A DNA stretch of 64,000 nt from CBDDHT01 sp965227905. Its GTDB lineage: Bacteria; Pseudomonadota; Alphaproteobacteria; Rhizobiales; Methyloligellaceae. Below the pieces are notes generated by a model. That model was given only the letters and a program-made list of their open reading frames with translations. It did not search any database and was not told where the DNA came from. The stretch is taken from the NCBI GenBank assembly GCA_965227905.1, contig OZ245780.1, positions 3,596,001-3,660,000 of the forward strand. The letters are read 5' to 3'. Below, piece after piece: positions 54,736-63,475 of this stretch. The position numbers were made by a program, and so were the translations under genes. How positions within the stretch are numbered: position 1 is the first letter of the stretch; each line of letters opens with the position of its first letter.

Positions 54736-54872
54736 GTAAGCGTCCGGTGTGTCCGCTCTTGTGGCGTCCGCAATGATGGTGATGCTTGTCAGCGATGGCG
54801 GGCGAAGGTGAGCGGCCGAAGGCCATGCGCTTGAGGCGCATCAACTCTGCCTGCAGCTTCTCGATCGATAGC
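54736..54872 (-). pseudogene. IS66 remnant: terminal repeat and tnpC start fragment
   Basis: After the terminal repeat, homology to the tnpA-side end of the complete IS66 continues to about 54810. Past that, the minus strand reads LSIEKLQAELMRLKRMAFGR, the N-terminal coiled-coil segment of IS66 TnpC. The two parts point in opposite senses, so the remnant is rearranged as well as deleted. Confidence 0.6.
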
Positions 54873-55262
54873 GGGCCTCAATATTGGGCGCCACAGACAG
54901 ATGAATGGGAGGCGTGTCAGGCTGCGAGTGATAGACCCCCTTTAAGTGATCAAAAGCAAGGGCTGCCACTACAGCCAACGCATAGGCTTCCGCATTGGTG
55001 ATGTGGTTTTCGTTGGCGTGATTTTTCTCATCCCAGAACCCCCACTCTGAGCGCCAGCGCCCGAAGCTATCGTCTCATTGCCGGAAAGGCCGACAATGAA
55101 CTAACATTCAAACCGGACCAATCAAGCGGGGCGGGTCAACAGCCCTTCCGTGATCAAAAGCGTGTTTCAAGAATGATCGTCGACAGCGCCAAGCGTACCG
55201 AAACGGAGTCGCAAGCATGTGACGCTATTACAACAATGCATCAAATGACGAAGGACAATCAA
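54873..55262. other. Gene-free cargo DNA inside the transposon
   Basis: About 390 bases. The minus strand has an open stretch from about 55066 (GRWRSEWGFWDEKNHANENH, then ITNAEAYALAVVAALAFDHL) that runs into the IS66 remnant. It looks like the end of a former gene, without start or family assignment. The 3' part should hold the promoter of the DUF411 gene. Confidence 0.3.
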
Positions 55263-55718
55263 ATGAACCGCACCATCATTTTCGCGTTGATCATCTCTGC
55301 GCTTTCGAGCAACGCAAATTCAGGTGAACCGGCCACTATAGACGTTGCGAAAACTAGCGGCTGCGGGTGTTGTGTCGCATGGATCGATCACCTGAAGAAA
55401 AACGGATTCTCTACGAAAAGCCAAGACATGGCGATGGGACAACTGATGCGATTTAAGCTCGATAATGGCATCGACGCGAAATTGGCCTCGTGCCATACGG
55501 CCAAGATCGGCGGGTATACGATTGAGGGACACGTCCCGGCGAAGGAGATACGACGTCTTCTCAAAGAGCGGCCGGATGCGATCGGCTTGTCAGTCCCTGG
55601 CATGCCTCTCGGATCGCCGGGCATGGATTTTGGTGACGACCGCGAATCCTTCGACGTGCTTCTCGTCCGCCGTGGCGGATCGACGGAGGTCTTCGCCTCC
55701 TATCCTGGCAAAGAATGA
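55263..55718 (+). CDS. DUF411 metal-binding protein (CopG-like)
   Basis: A 151-residue precursor, ATG 55263 after AAGGAC. Signal peptide 1-20 (IIFALIISALSSNANSGE), then the DUF411 core: VAKTSGCGCCVAWIDHLKKN with the CGCC copper-type ligand site, LASCHTAKIGGYTIEGHVPA, IRRLLKERPDAIGLSVPGMP and LGSPGMDFG. These periplasmic proteins occur in copper and other metal resistance clusters. It is followed by lspA, 148 bases away, inside the IS66 composite transposon. Confidence 0.9.
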   Translation: MNRTIIFALIISALSSNANSGEPATIDVAKTSGCGCCVAWIDHLKKNGFSTKSQDMAMGQLMRFKLDNGIDAKLASCHTAKIGGYTIEGHVPAKEIRRLLKERPDAIGLSVPGMPLGSPGMDFGDDRESFDVLLVRRGGSTEVFASYPGKE

Positions 55719-55866
55719 CCCTATTCTCCAATAAGCTTGCTCGCCTGTTTCCCTTCACGACTCTGCTCGCATTCCGGTCTAATGGCGAGCGGTTGCACGA
55801 GGCAGCATTTGCAGAACTTCCGGCCAGTGAAGGAACTGCTTTGACAACGAAGGGACGGAATAAAGG

Positions 55867-56394
55867 ATGACCGGTATTCGCCAAGATTTCCTCAAGCTTC
55901 GGCGTTTCGGAATCGGGCTCTTGGCGATCTCGCTGGTCTTGATTCTCGATCAAGCCTCCAAGTCGTTCGTGATCGAATTCCTCATGAGTCAGCCACGTGA
56001 AGTCCCCATCACGCCCTTTTTCAATCTTTCATTGGGGTTCAATCCAGGGATCAGTTTTGGTTTACTCGCTGACCTCGGCTCTTGGGGACCAATCATTCTG
56101 TCTTCACTTGCCTTGATAGTCATCGCCATTCTCCTTCTTTGGCTTTGGAGAGCCGAGGGGGGATGGGAGAGGGCGGCGATCTCTATGGTTATCGGTGGTG
56201 CGTTGGGAAATCTCTTGGATCGGATTCGCGCTGGCGCAGTAACAGACTTTCTTGATTTCCACGTCGGTGCCTATCACTGGCCTGCATTCAATCTGGCCGA
56301 TACCGGAATCGTTTTTGGCGCCAGCATCCTTGTTTTTAGATTGCTTGGTTCACCCAGAAGTCGACACGAAACGCTGTCGAAAAAGCCTCGATAA
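55867..56394 (+). CDS. lspA: Lipoprotein signal peptidase (signal peptidase II)
   Basis: A 175-residue inner-membrane aspartic peptidase with four hydrophobic segments. Catalytic motifs are intact: GALGNLLDRIRAGAVTDFLD with the first Asp and WPAFNLADTGI with the second; LDQASKSFV is the conserved first-helix end. It cleaves prolipoproteins before the lipidated Cys. A copy on a transposon next to a metal-binding protein is typical of extra lspA genes in heavy-metal islands, and is probably not the housekeeping copy. Confidence 0.93.
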   Translation: MTGIRQDFLKLRRFGIGLLAISLVLILDQASKSFVIEFLMSQPREVPITPFFNLSLGFNPGISFGLLADLGSWGPIILSSLALIVIAILLLWLWRAEGGWERAAISMVIGGALGNLLDRIRAGAVTDFLDFHVGAYHWPAFNLADTGIVFGASILVFRLLGSPRSRHETLSKKPR

Positions 56395-56469
56395 GGCCAT
56401 AGCAGTCGCTGGAACCCCAACAGCCGGTGGGGCTGGGCTCCAATTCCACCAGATGAGCCGCTTGACTCT

Positions 56470-56975
56470 CTAGTCCTTCCGGTTCGAATAGATCGGTTCA
56501 TCTTTTGACTTCGGCAGCACCGTGTACAAATCGACATCTTGGAATTCAGGATTGGAACTACGGAGCATAACGGCCGAATAGAAGGTTGCATTCTTCAGGT
56601 CATCACATGTCGGAAGTAATTTAATATCCAGACTCATATTGACAGGCGGTAGCTTCGTAAACGTTGGTGCGAACAATGGGATTGCAGACTTGAATCTCTT
56701 ATGAACATCCGGATGAACCAGCATGATCGCATGGACATGGGGGGTCATCTCCGGATGCGCTTTCGAAGCACGACCATTCCTCTTCTTTTTTGGAAGTCAG
56801 ATAGGTGAGCGTATGTCTTGTATCTTTTGGAGAACGGGTAATCGACATAGGCATAGGTCGATGGCTGGAGATGGCGTTTTCGGCTGTAGTTGTTGATGAA
56901 CTTGGAAATCATGTGGACGTAGAATTGTTCGAACCGAATTAGGCACTCGGATGGAGTGATTGGAATTGGGTTAGA
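56470..56975 (-). pseudogene. Broken gene at the IS66 border, frameshifted
   Basis: On the minus strand one frame reads PIPITPSECLIRFEQFYVHM, ISKFINNYSRKRHLQPSTYA and YVDYPFSKRYKTYAHLSDFQ. At an A-run of six (about 56786-56791) the sense passes to the frame one base away: KAHPEMTPHVHAIMLVHPDV, then KLLPTCDDLKNATFYSAVML. The VHAIMLVHPD stretch resembles an HUH-type nuclease strand, an uncertain match. The 5' end falls at the IS66 terminus (56988), so it may also be truncated there. Confidence 0.5.
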
Positions 56976-57038
56976 GGCTCAATTTTCGTGAGCGTCCGGT
57001 GAACACGCTCTGTTGGGAACGGCGACCAGCAGTTACGC

Positions 57039-58538
57039 TCAGGTCTGAGCGTAACGCCACGGCATGAGCTGTTCAAGACGAGTCATCTTGTGATCAGCGA
57101 TGCGGCCCAGCGTATCGGTAAGCCAGGCTTGCGGATCGACGCCATTCAGCTTGGCAGTTTCGATCAAAGTATAGGCGATTGCCGCGGATTTGCCGCCGCG
57201 CTGCGAACCGGCAAATAACCAATTTTTTCTGCCGACGGCGATGCCGCGCATGGCGCGTTCAGCGGTATTGTTGTCGATTTCAAGGATGCCGTTTTCGAGA
57301 TATGATCGAAGCCGCTTGATCCGCGTGATGGCATAGCGGATCGCCCCGGCAAGTGGCGTCTTGCCGGACAATTTGGGAAGTTGGATTGCCAGCCAAGTAT
57401 CCAAATCCTCGAGAACCGGCTTGGCCTCGTCTTGTCTGATCCGCACGCGTTCATCGGGAGGTTCACCACGCACCTTCTTCTCAATGGCATAAAGCTCGGC
57501 GATGCGTCTGATTGCCTCTGCCGCAATGGCTGATCCTTGCGATTGCTGCACATCGACAAACTTCCTCCGGATATGTGCCATGCAGGCGACTTCACGGATA
57601 TTGCCGGAACGATACAAGTCTTCGAACCCGGCATAGCCATCAGCATGCATCCAACCGGTGAAGTTATTGAGATGCTCCCTTGGCCGTTCGGCCTTACGGT
57701 CAGTAGAGAACTGATACCATGCCGCCGGCGGTGCTTTGCTCGCCCAGGGGCGCTCATCTCTGGCGTAAGTCCACAGCCGGGTTGTCTTGGTCCTGCCTGT
57801 GCCGGGAGCCTGCATCTTCACCGGCGTGTCATCGGCAAAGATCGCCGTTCCGCTCAGAACATGCCGGCCGATGGCGTCTGCCAGCGGTTCCAGCAAGGCT
57901 GTCGAGCGACCAACCCAATCGGCAAGGGTCGAGCGATCCAGATCGATCCCTTCACGACCAAAGATCTGGCTCTGACGATAGAGCGGGAGATGATCGGCGT
58001 ACTTGTTCACAAGCACATGTGCCAGCAGACCCGGTCCCGGACGGCCACGTTCAATAGGCCTCGATGGCAACACGGCCTGCGTGATCTTCTCGCAGCATGA
58101 ACAAGCCATGCGCGGGCGCACGATGCGGTTCACAACGAAGCGCCCCGGTACGAAGTCCAGCTCCTCAGTCACATCTTCACCAAGTTGCCTGAGTTTGCCG
58201 CCACATGATGCGCAGGCTTCACCGGCTGACAATACCGTCTGATGACGCGGCAGATGATCAGGCAATGGCTTTCGCTTCGGTTGGACTTTCGGCGCCTCAA
58301 TGCCTGCGATATCGGATGACGGGTCAGAGGCGCGCGCAATCTCCTCGTCTTTCAGTGTCAGCTCAAGCTGGTCAATCGCTTCCGAACGTGAACCGAACTG
58401 ATGGCGGCGCGATCCGGCAAGCTGGTGCTTCAGCTTGTCGATTAACAGATCTCGGGACTTCAACTCAGAGGTTAGTGAGGCAATAAGATCTTTTAGAATC
58501 TCAGGATCATCAGGTAGTTGGTTGGCCTCATTGAGCAT
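57039..58538 (-). CDS. tnpC: IS66 family transposase TnpC
   Basis: A 499-residue DDE transposase of IS66. The N-terminal coiled coil (LIASLTSELKSRDLLIDKLK, KHQLAGSRRHQFG) is followed by the zinc-binding part (CASCGGKL, CSCCEKI). The catalytic region contains FADDTPVKMQ, WMHADGYAGFEDLY with the second Asp, and the Glu in ILEIDNNTAERAMRG. Length is normal for the family. It is the last gene of the tnpA-tnpB-tnpC set on the minus strand. Confidence 0.95.
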   Translation of the reverse strand: MLNEANQLPDDPEILKDLIASLTSELKSRDLLIDKLKHQLAGSRRHQFGSRSEAIDQLELTLKDEEIARASDPSSDIAGIEAPKVQPKRKPLPDHLPRHQTVLSAGEACASCGGKLRQLGEDVTEELDFVPGRFVVNRIVRPRMACSCCEKITQAVLPSRPIERGRPGPGLLAHVLVNKYADHLPLYRQSQIFGREGIDLDRSTLADWVGRSTALLEPLADAIGRHVLSGTAIFADDTPVKMQAPGTGRTKTTRLWTYARDERPWASKAPPAAWYQFSTDRKAERPREHLNNFTGWMHADGYAGFEDLYRSGNIREVACMAHIRRKFVDVQQSQGSAIAAEAIRRIAELYAIEKKVRGEPPDERVRIRQDEAKPVLEDLDTWLAIQLPKLSGKTPLAGAIRYAITRIKRLRSYLENGILEIDNNTAERAMRGIAVGRKNWLFAGSQRGGKSAAIAYTLIETAKLNGVDPQAWLTDTLGRIADHKMTRLEQLMPWRYAQT

Positions 58539-58615
58539 GCAAATGGTCTATCAGATTCACACTCTTTATGGAATCCCTCGACCACAACAAACCTTTGTTC
58601 CAAATAGATTTTTGT

Positions 58616-58963
58616 TCACCCGGCCGTCAACGGACGCCACGTCCGCTGAGGTGCTCGCCAATCGATCCCTTCCAGAAGCATCGAGAGTTGCGCTGGCGTG
58701 ATCACGACTTTGCCGTCAGCCACCGATGGCCAAACAAACCGGCCCCGTTCCAGGCGCTTGGAGAACAAGCACGCACCCTGGCCATCCCACCAGATTACTT
58801 TGATCAGATCGCCACGTCGTCCACGGAACACAAACAGATGACCCGAGTACGGATCCTGATGCAAAACCGTCTCTGCTAAAGCTGAAAGGCTGACAAAGCC
58901 CTTGCGCATATCGGTCGCGCCTCCAGCCAACCAAATCCTTGTCGAGGCTGGAACCGGGATCAT
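58616..58963 (-). CDS. tnpB: IS66 family accessory protein TnpB
   Basis: A 115-residue protein with the IS66 Orf2 signature: TDMRKGFVSLSALAETVL, GHLFVFRGRRGDLIKVIWWD, GACLFSKRLERGRFVWP. It is required for IS66 transposition, with an unknown biochemical role. Its start overlaps the tnpA stop by 4 bases, so translation is coupled. Confidence 0.95.
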   Translation of the reverse strand: MIPVPASTRIWLAGGATDMRKGFVSLSALAETVLHQDPYSGHLFVFRGRRGDLIKVIWWDGQGACLFSKRLERGRFVWPSVADGKVVITPAQLSMLLEGIDWRAPQRTWRPLTAG

Positions 58964-59316
58964 TCACTCAGGCCTCGCACCAGGCGAGAGACTGCTTCAG
59001 GATCAAATGCACCCGTGATGCTAAATCGGTGTCCGTTGGTCAGCGTGATCTCAATCCGACCATCCGCAACTGGTGACTCGACAGGCAGCGCAGACTGTTC
59101 AGCCACGATCTCAACCGGCAGGAACGTAGCCTCCCGCGTATCATCTTCGACCACGGCAAACCGAGGATCGCGCAGCCATTTGAAAACAAGATTGGCGTTT
59201 ACATCATAGCGGCGGGCAACGCGAGAAACCGACACACCGGGAACCCGCGTCTGGGCGACGATATCCCGCTTCTCATCATCCGACCAATGTCGCCGCTTCC
59301 GCCACTTCCTTGCCAT
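58960..59316 (-). CDS. tnpA: IS66 family accessory protein TnpA
   Basis: A 118-residue protein from ATG 59314-59316 (MARKWRKRRHWSDDEK). Residues about 15-60 form a helix-turn-helix of the transposase 8 type (PGVSVSRVARRYDVNANLVF). The open frame continues 85 codons upstream through the terminal repeat into the interrupted host gene, but those codons are not part of tnpA. Confidence 0.92.
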   Translation of the reverse strand: MARKWRKRRHWSDDEKRDIVAQTRVPGVSVSRVARRYDVNANLVFKWLRDPRFAVVEDDTREATFLPVEIVAEQSALPVESPVADGRIEITLTNGHRFSITGAFDPEAVSRLVRGLSE

Positions 59317-59332
59317 CGATTGTCCCGGAATA

Positions 59333-59356
59333 GTGTCCACTAACGACAGTGGACAC
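59333..59356. promoter_or_regulatory. Perfect inverted repeat upstream of tnpA
   Basis: GTGTCCACT, a 6-base spacer and AGTGGACAC, 17 bases before the tnpA start. It can be an operator for TnpA or a leader hairpin limiting transposase expression. Confidence 0.5.
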
Positions 59357-59430
59357 CATCGCCCGCCATCACACAGCAAAGCATCAGCATCATTGCAGGC
59401 GCCGCAAGAGCGGGGACGCCGGACGCTTAC

Positions 59431-59438
59431 GCAATAGG
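59431..59438. repeat. Right 8-bp target-site duplication GCAATAGG
   Basis: Second copy of the 8-bp direct repeat, immediately after the right IS66 terminal repeat. Confidence 0.85.
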
Positions 59439-59673
59439 ATTCGGCTGTGGCGATACATTCCAAAGAAACACGCGCCGCTCTGTTTTTAATGCCACCATCC
59501 AGTCTCTCCGCTATAGCCTTGCTGATTTGCAGGCTATACACGGCTGAATTCCCGGACAAGCTGGATATCAAACCAATATGTCTTAGCTGGGCTTCTTCTT
59601 TGGAGACGGAGACTTTGCCGTATCTAGGAAATGGCGAATCACTCTCATGAACTTGGGATCGACCTGAGCGTCC
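59439..59673 (-). pseudogene. 5' part of an operon gene cut by the IS66 transposon
   Basis: An open minus-strand frame reads VSVSKEEAQLRHIGLISSLS, GNSAVYSLQISKAIAERLDG, NRAARVSLECIATAESYC, then enters the transposon. Removing 54736-59438 joins it to HSKDGENQRNY and a stop overlapping the GTG of the 313-residue gene by about 26 bases. So it was the first gene of a three-gene operon. The length would be about 90 residues or less; a start is uncertain (TTG 59569-59571 is one candidate). No family recognised. Confidence 0.55.
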
Positions 59674-60310
59674 TCAGACCCCCCGCTATCCACAGGTTTT
59701 CCACTGCCGTCATCGGTTTACCGGTGGATGTGGACATGTTGTGCACTATCCCCAGCCAAATCCCTGCTATTCCTTGACAATAGCACTGAATCGGCCTCGA
59801 GTCGGCTCGCTGCGCAAACGGGGCGGCGGGGGACGCCTGCCCAACAAGCTAACGTCCCACCACCTTAGTAGTCACCCTAGCGGCATGGAGCGGGTGAAAA
59901 CCCAAGTTGGGCTACACCGCCTTCGATGGCTGCCGCCGCGCCATCGTTGAAATGGGGAAGGTATGGATACGGGGTGCGGGTTCCCACCAGTCGCCCCGAG
60001 GGTTCCATTCCCTCCTTCTCCACCTCACACCAAATGGGCAATGTCCCATCAGGTGTTACACATGTGTACCCAATCTGGGTACATTTAGCCAAATTGAAAA
60101 TCCAAAATAATTGGAAATTTTCTCCACAGCCCTACAGCGAATCAACGCCTATCGGTATCTGTGCACTCAACTATATGATCGCCTCCCGATCCTCAGGTGA
60201 TGGCAATCGGAGTTACCGTGACAGTGTACTAATTGGTTCATCAATAGTTATCTGATAATTAGTGAAATCACCAATTCCGCGCGATATATGATTTCACAAC
60301 AACAAAATCT
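59674..60310. other. Gene-free stretch with overlapping palindromes
   Basis: About 640 bases without a supported gene; a frame of 71 codons on the minus strand is shadow-like. It contains the overlapping palindromes at 60057-60082 (separate entry). From about 60090 the DNA turns AT-rich. Confidence 0.35.
60057..60082. promoter_or_regulatory. Overlapping palindromes, possible operator
   Basis: TACACATGTGTA is a perfect 12-base palindrome, and GTACCC-AATCT-GGGTAC an adjacent inverted repeat sharing three bases with it. Placed about 230 bases before the AT-rich membrane-protein gene. No regulator is known for it. Confidence 0.3.
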
Positions 60311-60883
60311 TTGACATTCACGATGCCACCACAGCAACAGATCCAATTGAATCCGGAATCCATGTCTTATAAAATCGCCCCATCGACATTTGGGCGAATG
60401 AGAAGTGATCTGAATATGAATTTAAACGACTCCCAAAAACTGGAACTTCTAAAAATTGAATATAGCGAAGCAATCTCAACATATTTTCGCGGTGTTGATA
60501 TTGGAATAAATTGGATGAAATCATATTTTGTCTTGAATGGATTACTGCTTGCCTTGTACGGAACAATATTAAAACTAATAGAAAACCCCTCTGAAATTAC
60601 AAAATTTGTATACATTCTTCATGTAATACCGGCGATAGGTATCGTAGGCGCTATTCTGATTATGCTTTTCATCCCATTCTACAGGCAGCAATTAGAAAAT
60701 TGCCAAAATCGCTGTGAGGATATTGAGAATTTTTTTGGAGGGCAATTATTTCATAAAATTATAAACACAAGCGAAAACAAAGAAAGAAATTTTGATGTTA
60801 TGAAATTGATTTCTTCTATATCCATTATTTTTATTATATTATGGGCATTTTTTATTTTAAATATATATATATCTGTTATTTAA
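60311..60883 (+). CDS. RipA-like membrane protein in AT-rich DNA
   Basis: A frame of up to 190 residues (TTG 60311; ATG 60323, 60362 or 60401 are alternatives). Two hydrophobic segments near the middle (SYFVLNGLLLALYGTIL and HVIPAIGIVGAILIMLFIPF) and one at the end (LISSISIIFIILWAFFILNI), with a helical cytoplasmic stretch between. This resembles the RipA-type octameric membrane proteins and, more loosely, 2TM effector families linked to phage defence. GC content is clearly below that of neighbours, so recent acquisition is likely. Confidence 0.6.
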   Translation: MTFTMPPQQQIQLNPESMSYKIAPSTFGRMRSDLNMNLNDSQKLELLKIEYSEAISTYFRGVDIGINWMKSYFVLNGLLLALYGTILKLIENPSEITKFVYILHVIPAIGIVGAILIMLFIPFYRQQLENCQNRCEDIENFFGGQLFHKIINTSENKERNFDVMKLISSISIIFIILWAFFILNIYISVI

Positions 60884-61259
60884 AAATATTACATATTTGA
60901 TGTTTGCTGCGCTCAATGGATGGCATTGCGCTCCTTGATTTGATTTAGGAAGCTCAATAATAAACGTTTAGTAAGCCAGCAGTAACAACAATAGTGTCCA
61001 ATCTAAACTGATATCTGCCCCCCTCTCGGGACGGTAATGTCAGCGAAAATTAGTGCAAAGTGGCCATGCCCCGCGAAACCGGGACAGTCTGCGAGTGGGT
61101 TACAAGGAGCTAGATCGTCTGAGCCATTTGGGCGGCAGCTCGCCGTCCCTCAGCAAAGGACACTCAAGCCATAGCAGAAAATTTCGGAAATCAATCCTCC
61201 CTTTCCTTTCGCCGAAGCTTCAGATGCGCGGTGAGCCGGTCTCCGAACGTCGGAGTCGC
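60884..61259. other. Gene-free stretch
   Basis: About 375 bases between the RipA-like gene and the terminase fragment. The start is AT-rich; the remainder has only short shadow frames. Possibly degraded prophage DNA. Confidence 0.3.
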
Positions 61260-61540
61260 ATCAACAGCCCTCGCCGCGTCCGGCTTCGGCCGGGCATAGG
61301 GCCGTGACATACAGGCATAGCGGATCTCGTCGGCCACATGGTCCTCCGCTCCGGTATCTCGCGAATGGCGAAGGGGGTCTGTCCCTCAACAAAGGTTTGC
61401 TTGACCCACAGATGGCCGATATTGCCGGGGTTGGCGCCGCAAATGATGCGCGGGAACCGGCCCTGCCATTTCTCTGGCACATCGACACCGACCATGCGCA
61501 CGCGGTTTCTCAGGAAGCAGGTCCGAGTGTCATACTTTGG
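61260..61540 (-). pseudogene. Phage terminase large-subunit fragment
   Basis: On the minus strand: CFLRNRVRMVGVDVPEKWQG, RFPRIICGANPGNIGHLWVK, QTFVEGQTPFAIRE. This is the GSNPG region after the Walker B block of terminase large subunits (the coupling motif before the nuclease domain). Neither the upstream ATPase nor the downstream nuclease is present, and the frame decays after about residue 60. It is a prophage relic. Confidence 0.75.
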
Positions 61541-61545
61541 CCCTC

Positions 61546-61905
61546 CTAGCTGCGGTTGGTCGTGACGACGAGTTTGTAATGGGTCGCAACCGTGACCCCG
61601 CTCGGTGTTGCCCGGACACGGGTCGTGTTCGCTGCCCAGTCAACCGTGGTCGGCGTCGCGGCGGTGATAGCCGGATCGGAGATCGCTTCGAAGATGCCTT
61701 CGTTGTTTGCCGTCTCGACCGTGATGGCAACGGTGCCTGCCCCTGGTGTAACGGGCATAGCACCGCTGGCGTCGGCAAAGAACTGAACGCCCGCGAAACA
61801 ATGCGGATTGGCGGTCTCGATCCCGCCAAGGGTGATCGTATCACCGACTGCGAAAACATCGCTTTCGGACTTCGTGAAATCTGCTCTCTCTTGAATATGT
61901 GTCAC
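61546..61905 (-). CDS. Phage-like structural protein (119 aa)
   Basis: GTG start at 61903-61905 overlapping an upstream stop (GTGA). A beta-rich acidic protein: VFAVGDTITLGGIETANPHC, TVAITVETANNEGIFEAISD, VDWAANTTRVRATPSGVTVA, ending THYKLVVTTNRS. It resembles small decoration or tail proteins of siphophages; no definite family. It lies directly before the terminase fragment. The frame upstream to about 62040 looks like the decayed end of another phage gene. Confidence 0.5.
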   Translation of the reverse strand: MTHIQERADFTKSESDVFAVGDTITLGGIETANPHCFAGVQFFADASGAMPVTPGAGTVAITVETANNEGIFEAISDPAITAATPTTVDWAANTTRVRATPSGVTVATHYKLVVTTNRS

Positions 61906-62043
61906 TGTGCCGTGATCCCTTTCGTCATGAAGATCGGAGACCCGCCGACGAGCGCAGCTGTGCTCGCCGGTGGCCTCAAAGATCGATGGATGATGTGGAG
62001 TTGGGCATCGCGAAACGGTCGATCGGTATCGGCCGCAGGATTC

Positions 62044-62077
62044 AAAAAAAGCGCCCGACCGGTTTCCCAGCGGGCGC
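62044..62077 (-). terminator. Rho-independent terminator downstream of the 402-aa gene
   Basis: On the minus strand GCGCCCG, a loop and CGGGCGC are followed by seven T. It ends the unit 63988-62140, about 60 bases after the stop. Confidence 0.85.
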
Positions 62078-62139
62078 GACTCTGCGATGCAAGCAGAGTC
62101 TCCCACCATCTCGGACCGAGTTCAACAGGGTTGAGGTTT

Positions 62140-63348
62140 CTAGCTTCGGCGTACGGCCTTGCCACCTTGACTGACGATTTCCTTGGCCAGTTCGACCGCA
62201 TACTGCGCTGGCGTTTTTGCCGGTTTGCCGAAGTCATATTGGTCGGGCGAGAGAATCTCGCTCACCGATTGCAACACCTCCGGAACCACGTCGGAAAGCT
62301 CCAGGATGTCTGCACGTGAGTCATAAAATGCAGAGATGCGGATGTTGTAGCGGTAGAGATTGATCAGTGTCTGCGTGAGAAACATCAGGATGAAGACGGC
62401 GCCGAACCGCACAAGAATGGGCCCGAGATTCTGTGCCGACAGAGCTGTGTTGATGGCGCCATTGTCTTTGGCTTTGAGGGCATTCTCAGAACGTTGTTTC
62501 TGGTTTTCCGCCTTCTTGAGCAGAGCATCCAATTGAGCGACATACGAATCCATCGTTGCCCGCCTAGCCGGTTCATCCAACTGCCTGATCGCATTTTCGA
62601 CTGATGACCGGCTGGGCTTGGCAGATGCTTTCGCGTCGAGCCGCCCTTGGATTACCGAAGCCAGTAGGCCCCAATTGTCTGGAAATTTGGACAGGTTGAA
62701 TCTGTCGAGACTCTCGATCGAAATTGTCGGCGATCGCGCTATTGTAGTAGTTTCGAGCGCAGGTTCCCCAATGCGTTTGGCTTCATTCCGTGCAGCTTCA
62801 ATATCGGGAATGAGTTGGTCGAAAAAAGCAACCTTCTCGCGTTCCGCCTGCGGGATTTCCACCTGCTCGATTGTGCGAAGCAGGATGGCGATCGCCAACG
62901 CAATGATAGCGATTGCGGAAAACAGCGCGATCCAACCGGAACGGCGCGCCTTATCGGATCGCTTTCGCAGCCGAAGAATGACGAATTGGATCTCCGGGGC
63001 CTCGTCGAAATCCTTGATGTCCTGATAGAGCGCATCCTGTTCCAGGAGTCGCTTCTCGATCATCACGAAGTTTGCAAACAGAAGCCCCGCGGCGAAAAGG
63101 GCATAGAGGACAACGATCGTCACAGCATTCGGCTTTGTCCCGAAAAACTCGAAGGCCGGTAGCACGAGATCATCGCCAACGAACCGATCGAACAGGAAGA
63201 ACGCGATTAGGAAAAGGCCTGTGAAGGCAAGGCCAATGCGTAGCGGAGTGGAGAGGTTTCTCAAAGCCAACAATGGTTTCAGCAGGTACGGACTCCCATG
63301 CGCCCCTCTTCGATCAGATTTTGGTCGCGGTGTGTCGTCGGAGGGCAT
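62140..63348 (-). CDS. Membrane protein (402 aa)
   Basis: ATG 63348. Two N-terminal hydrophobic segments (GLAFTGLFLIAFFLFDRF and VVLYALFAAGLLFANFVM), a charged cytoplasmic part, a third (IALFSAIAIIALAIAILL), a long helical periplasmic or cytoplasmic region with coiled coils (LDALLKKAENQKQRSENALK), and one more segment (ILVRFGAVFILMFLTQTLIN) near residue 320. The C-terminal 80 residues are soluble. No family recognised. It is downstream of the 170-residue gene on the same strand (gap 127 bases). Confidence 0.6.
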   Translation of the reverse strand: MPSDDTPRPKSDRRGAHGSPYLLKPLLALRNLSTPLRIGLAFTGLFLIAFFLFDRFVGDDLVLPAFEFFGTKPNAVTIVVLYALFAAGLLFANFVMIEKRLLEQDALYQDIKDFDEAPEIQFVILRLRKRSDKARRSGWIALFSAIAIIALAIAILLRTIEQVEIPQAEREKVAFFDQLIPDIEAARNEAKRIGEPALETTTIARSPTISIESLDRFNLSKFPDNWGLLASVIQGRLDAKASAKPSRSSVENAIRQLDEPARRATMDSYVAQLDALLKKAENQKQRSENALKAKDNGAINTALSAQNLGPILVRFGAVFILMFLTQTLINLYRYNIRISAFYDSRADILELSDVVPEVLQSVSEILSPDQYDFGKPAKTPAQYAVELAKEIVSQGGKAVRRS

Positions 63349-63475
63349 GATGACTTCAACGCGCCAACACTATTTGTTGATTTTCAATAATAAAGCCCGG
63401 TTCGATGAATGCCATTTAATATTTCTCCGTCGACCTGAAAATATCCTCCAGTCTAATATTTCCACAGTCGCACGA

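Larger units (their letters stand above)
54736..59430. mobile_element. IS66-bounded composite transposon (4695 bp)
   Basis: Both ends carry the IS66-type terminal repeat in inverted orientation: GTAAGCGTCCGG at 54736 facing right and its complement ending at 59430. The first 50 bases of the two ends agree at 43 positions. An 8-bp direct repeat GCAATAGG flanks both sides. Inside, left to right: an IS66 end remnant, gene-free DNA, a DUF411 protein, lspA, a broken gene, then a complete IS66 (56988-59430). Cargo between two IS66 ends in this way is a composite transposon. The metal-binding protein and lspA suggest metal-related cargo (inference). Confidence 0.8.

Noticed and set aside
59877..60092. 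71-codon minus-strand frame, and a possible tRNA-like stretch at 59940-60020
   Set aside because: The frame resembles spurious frames near repeats, and the stretch has no cloverleaf pairing or T-arm consensus.
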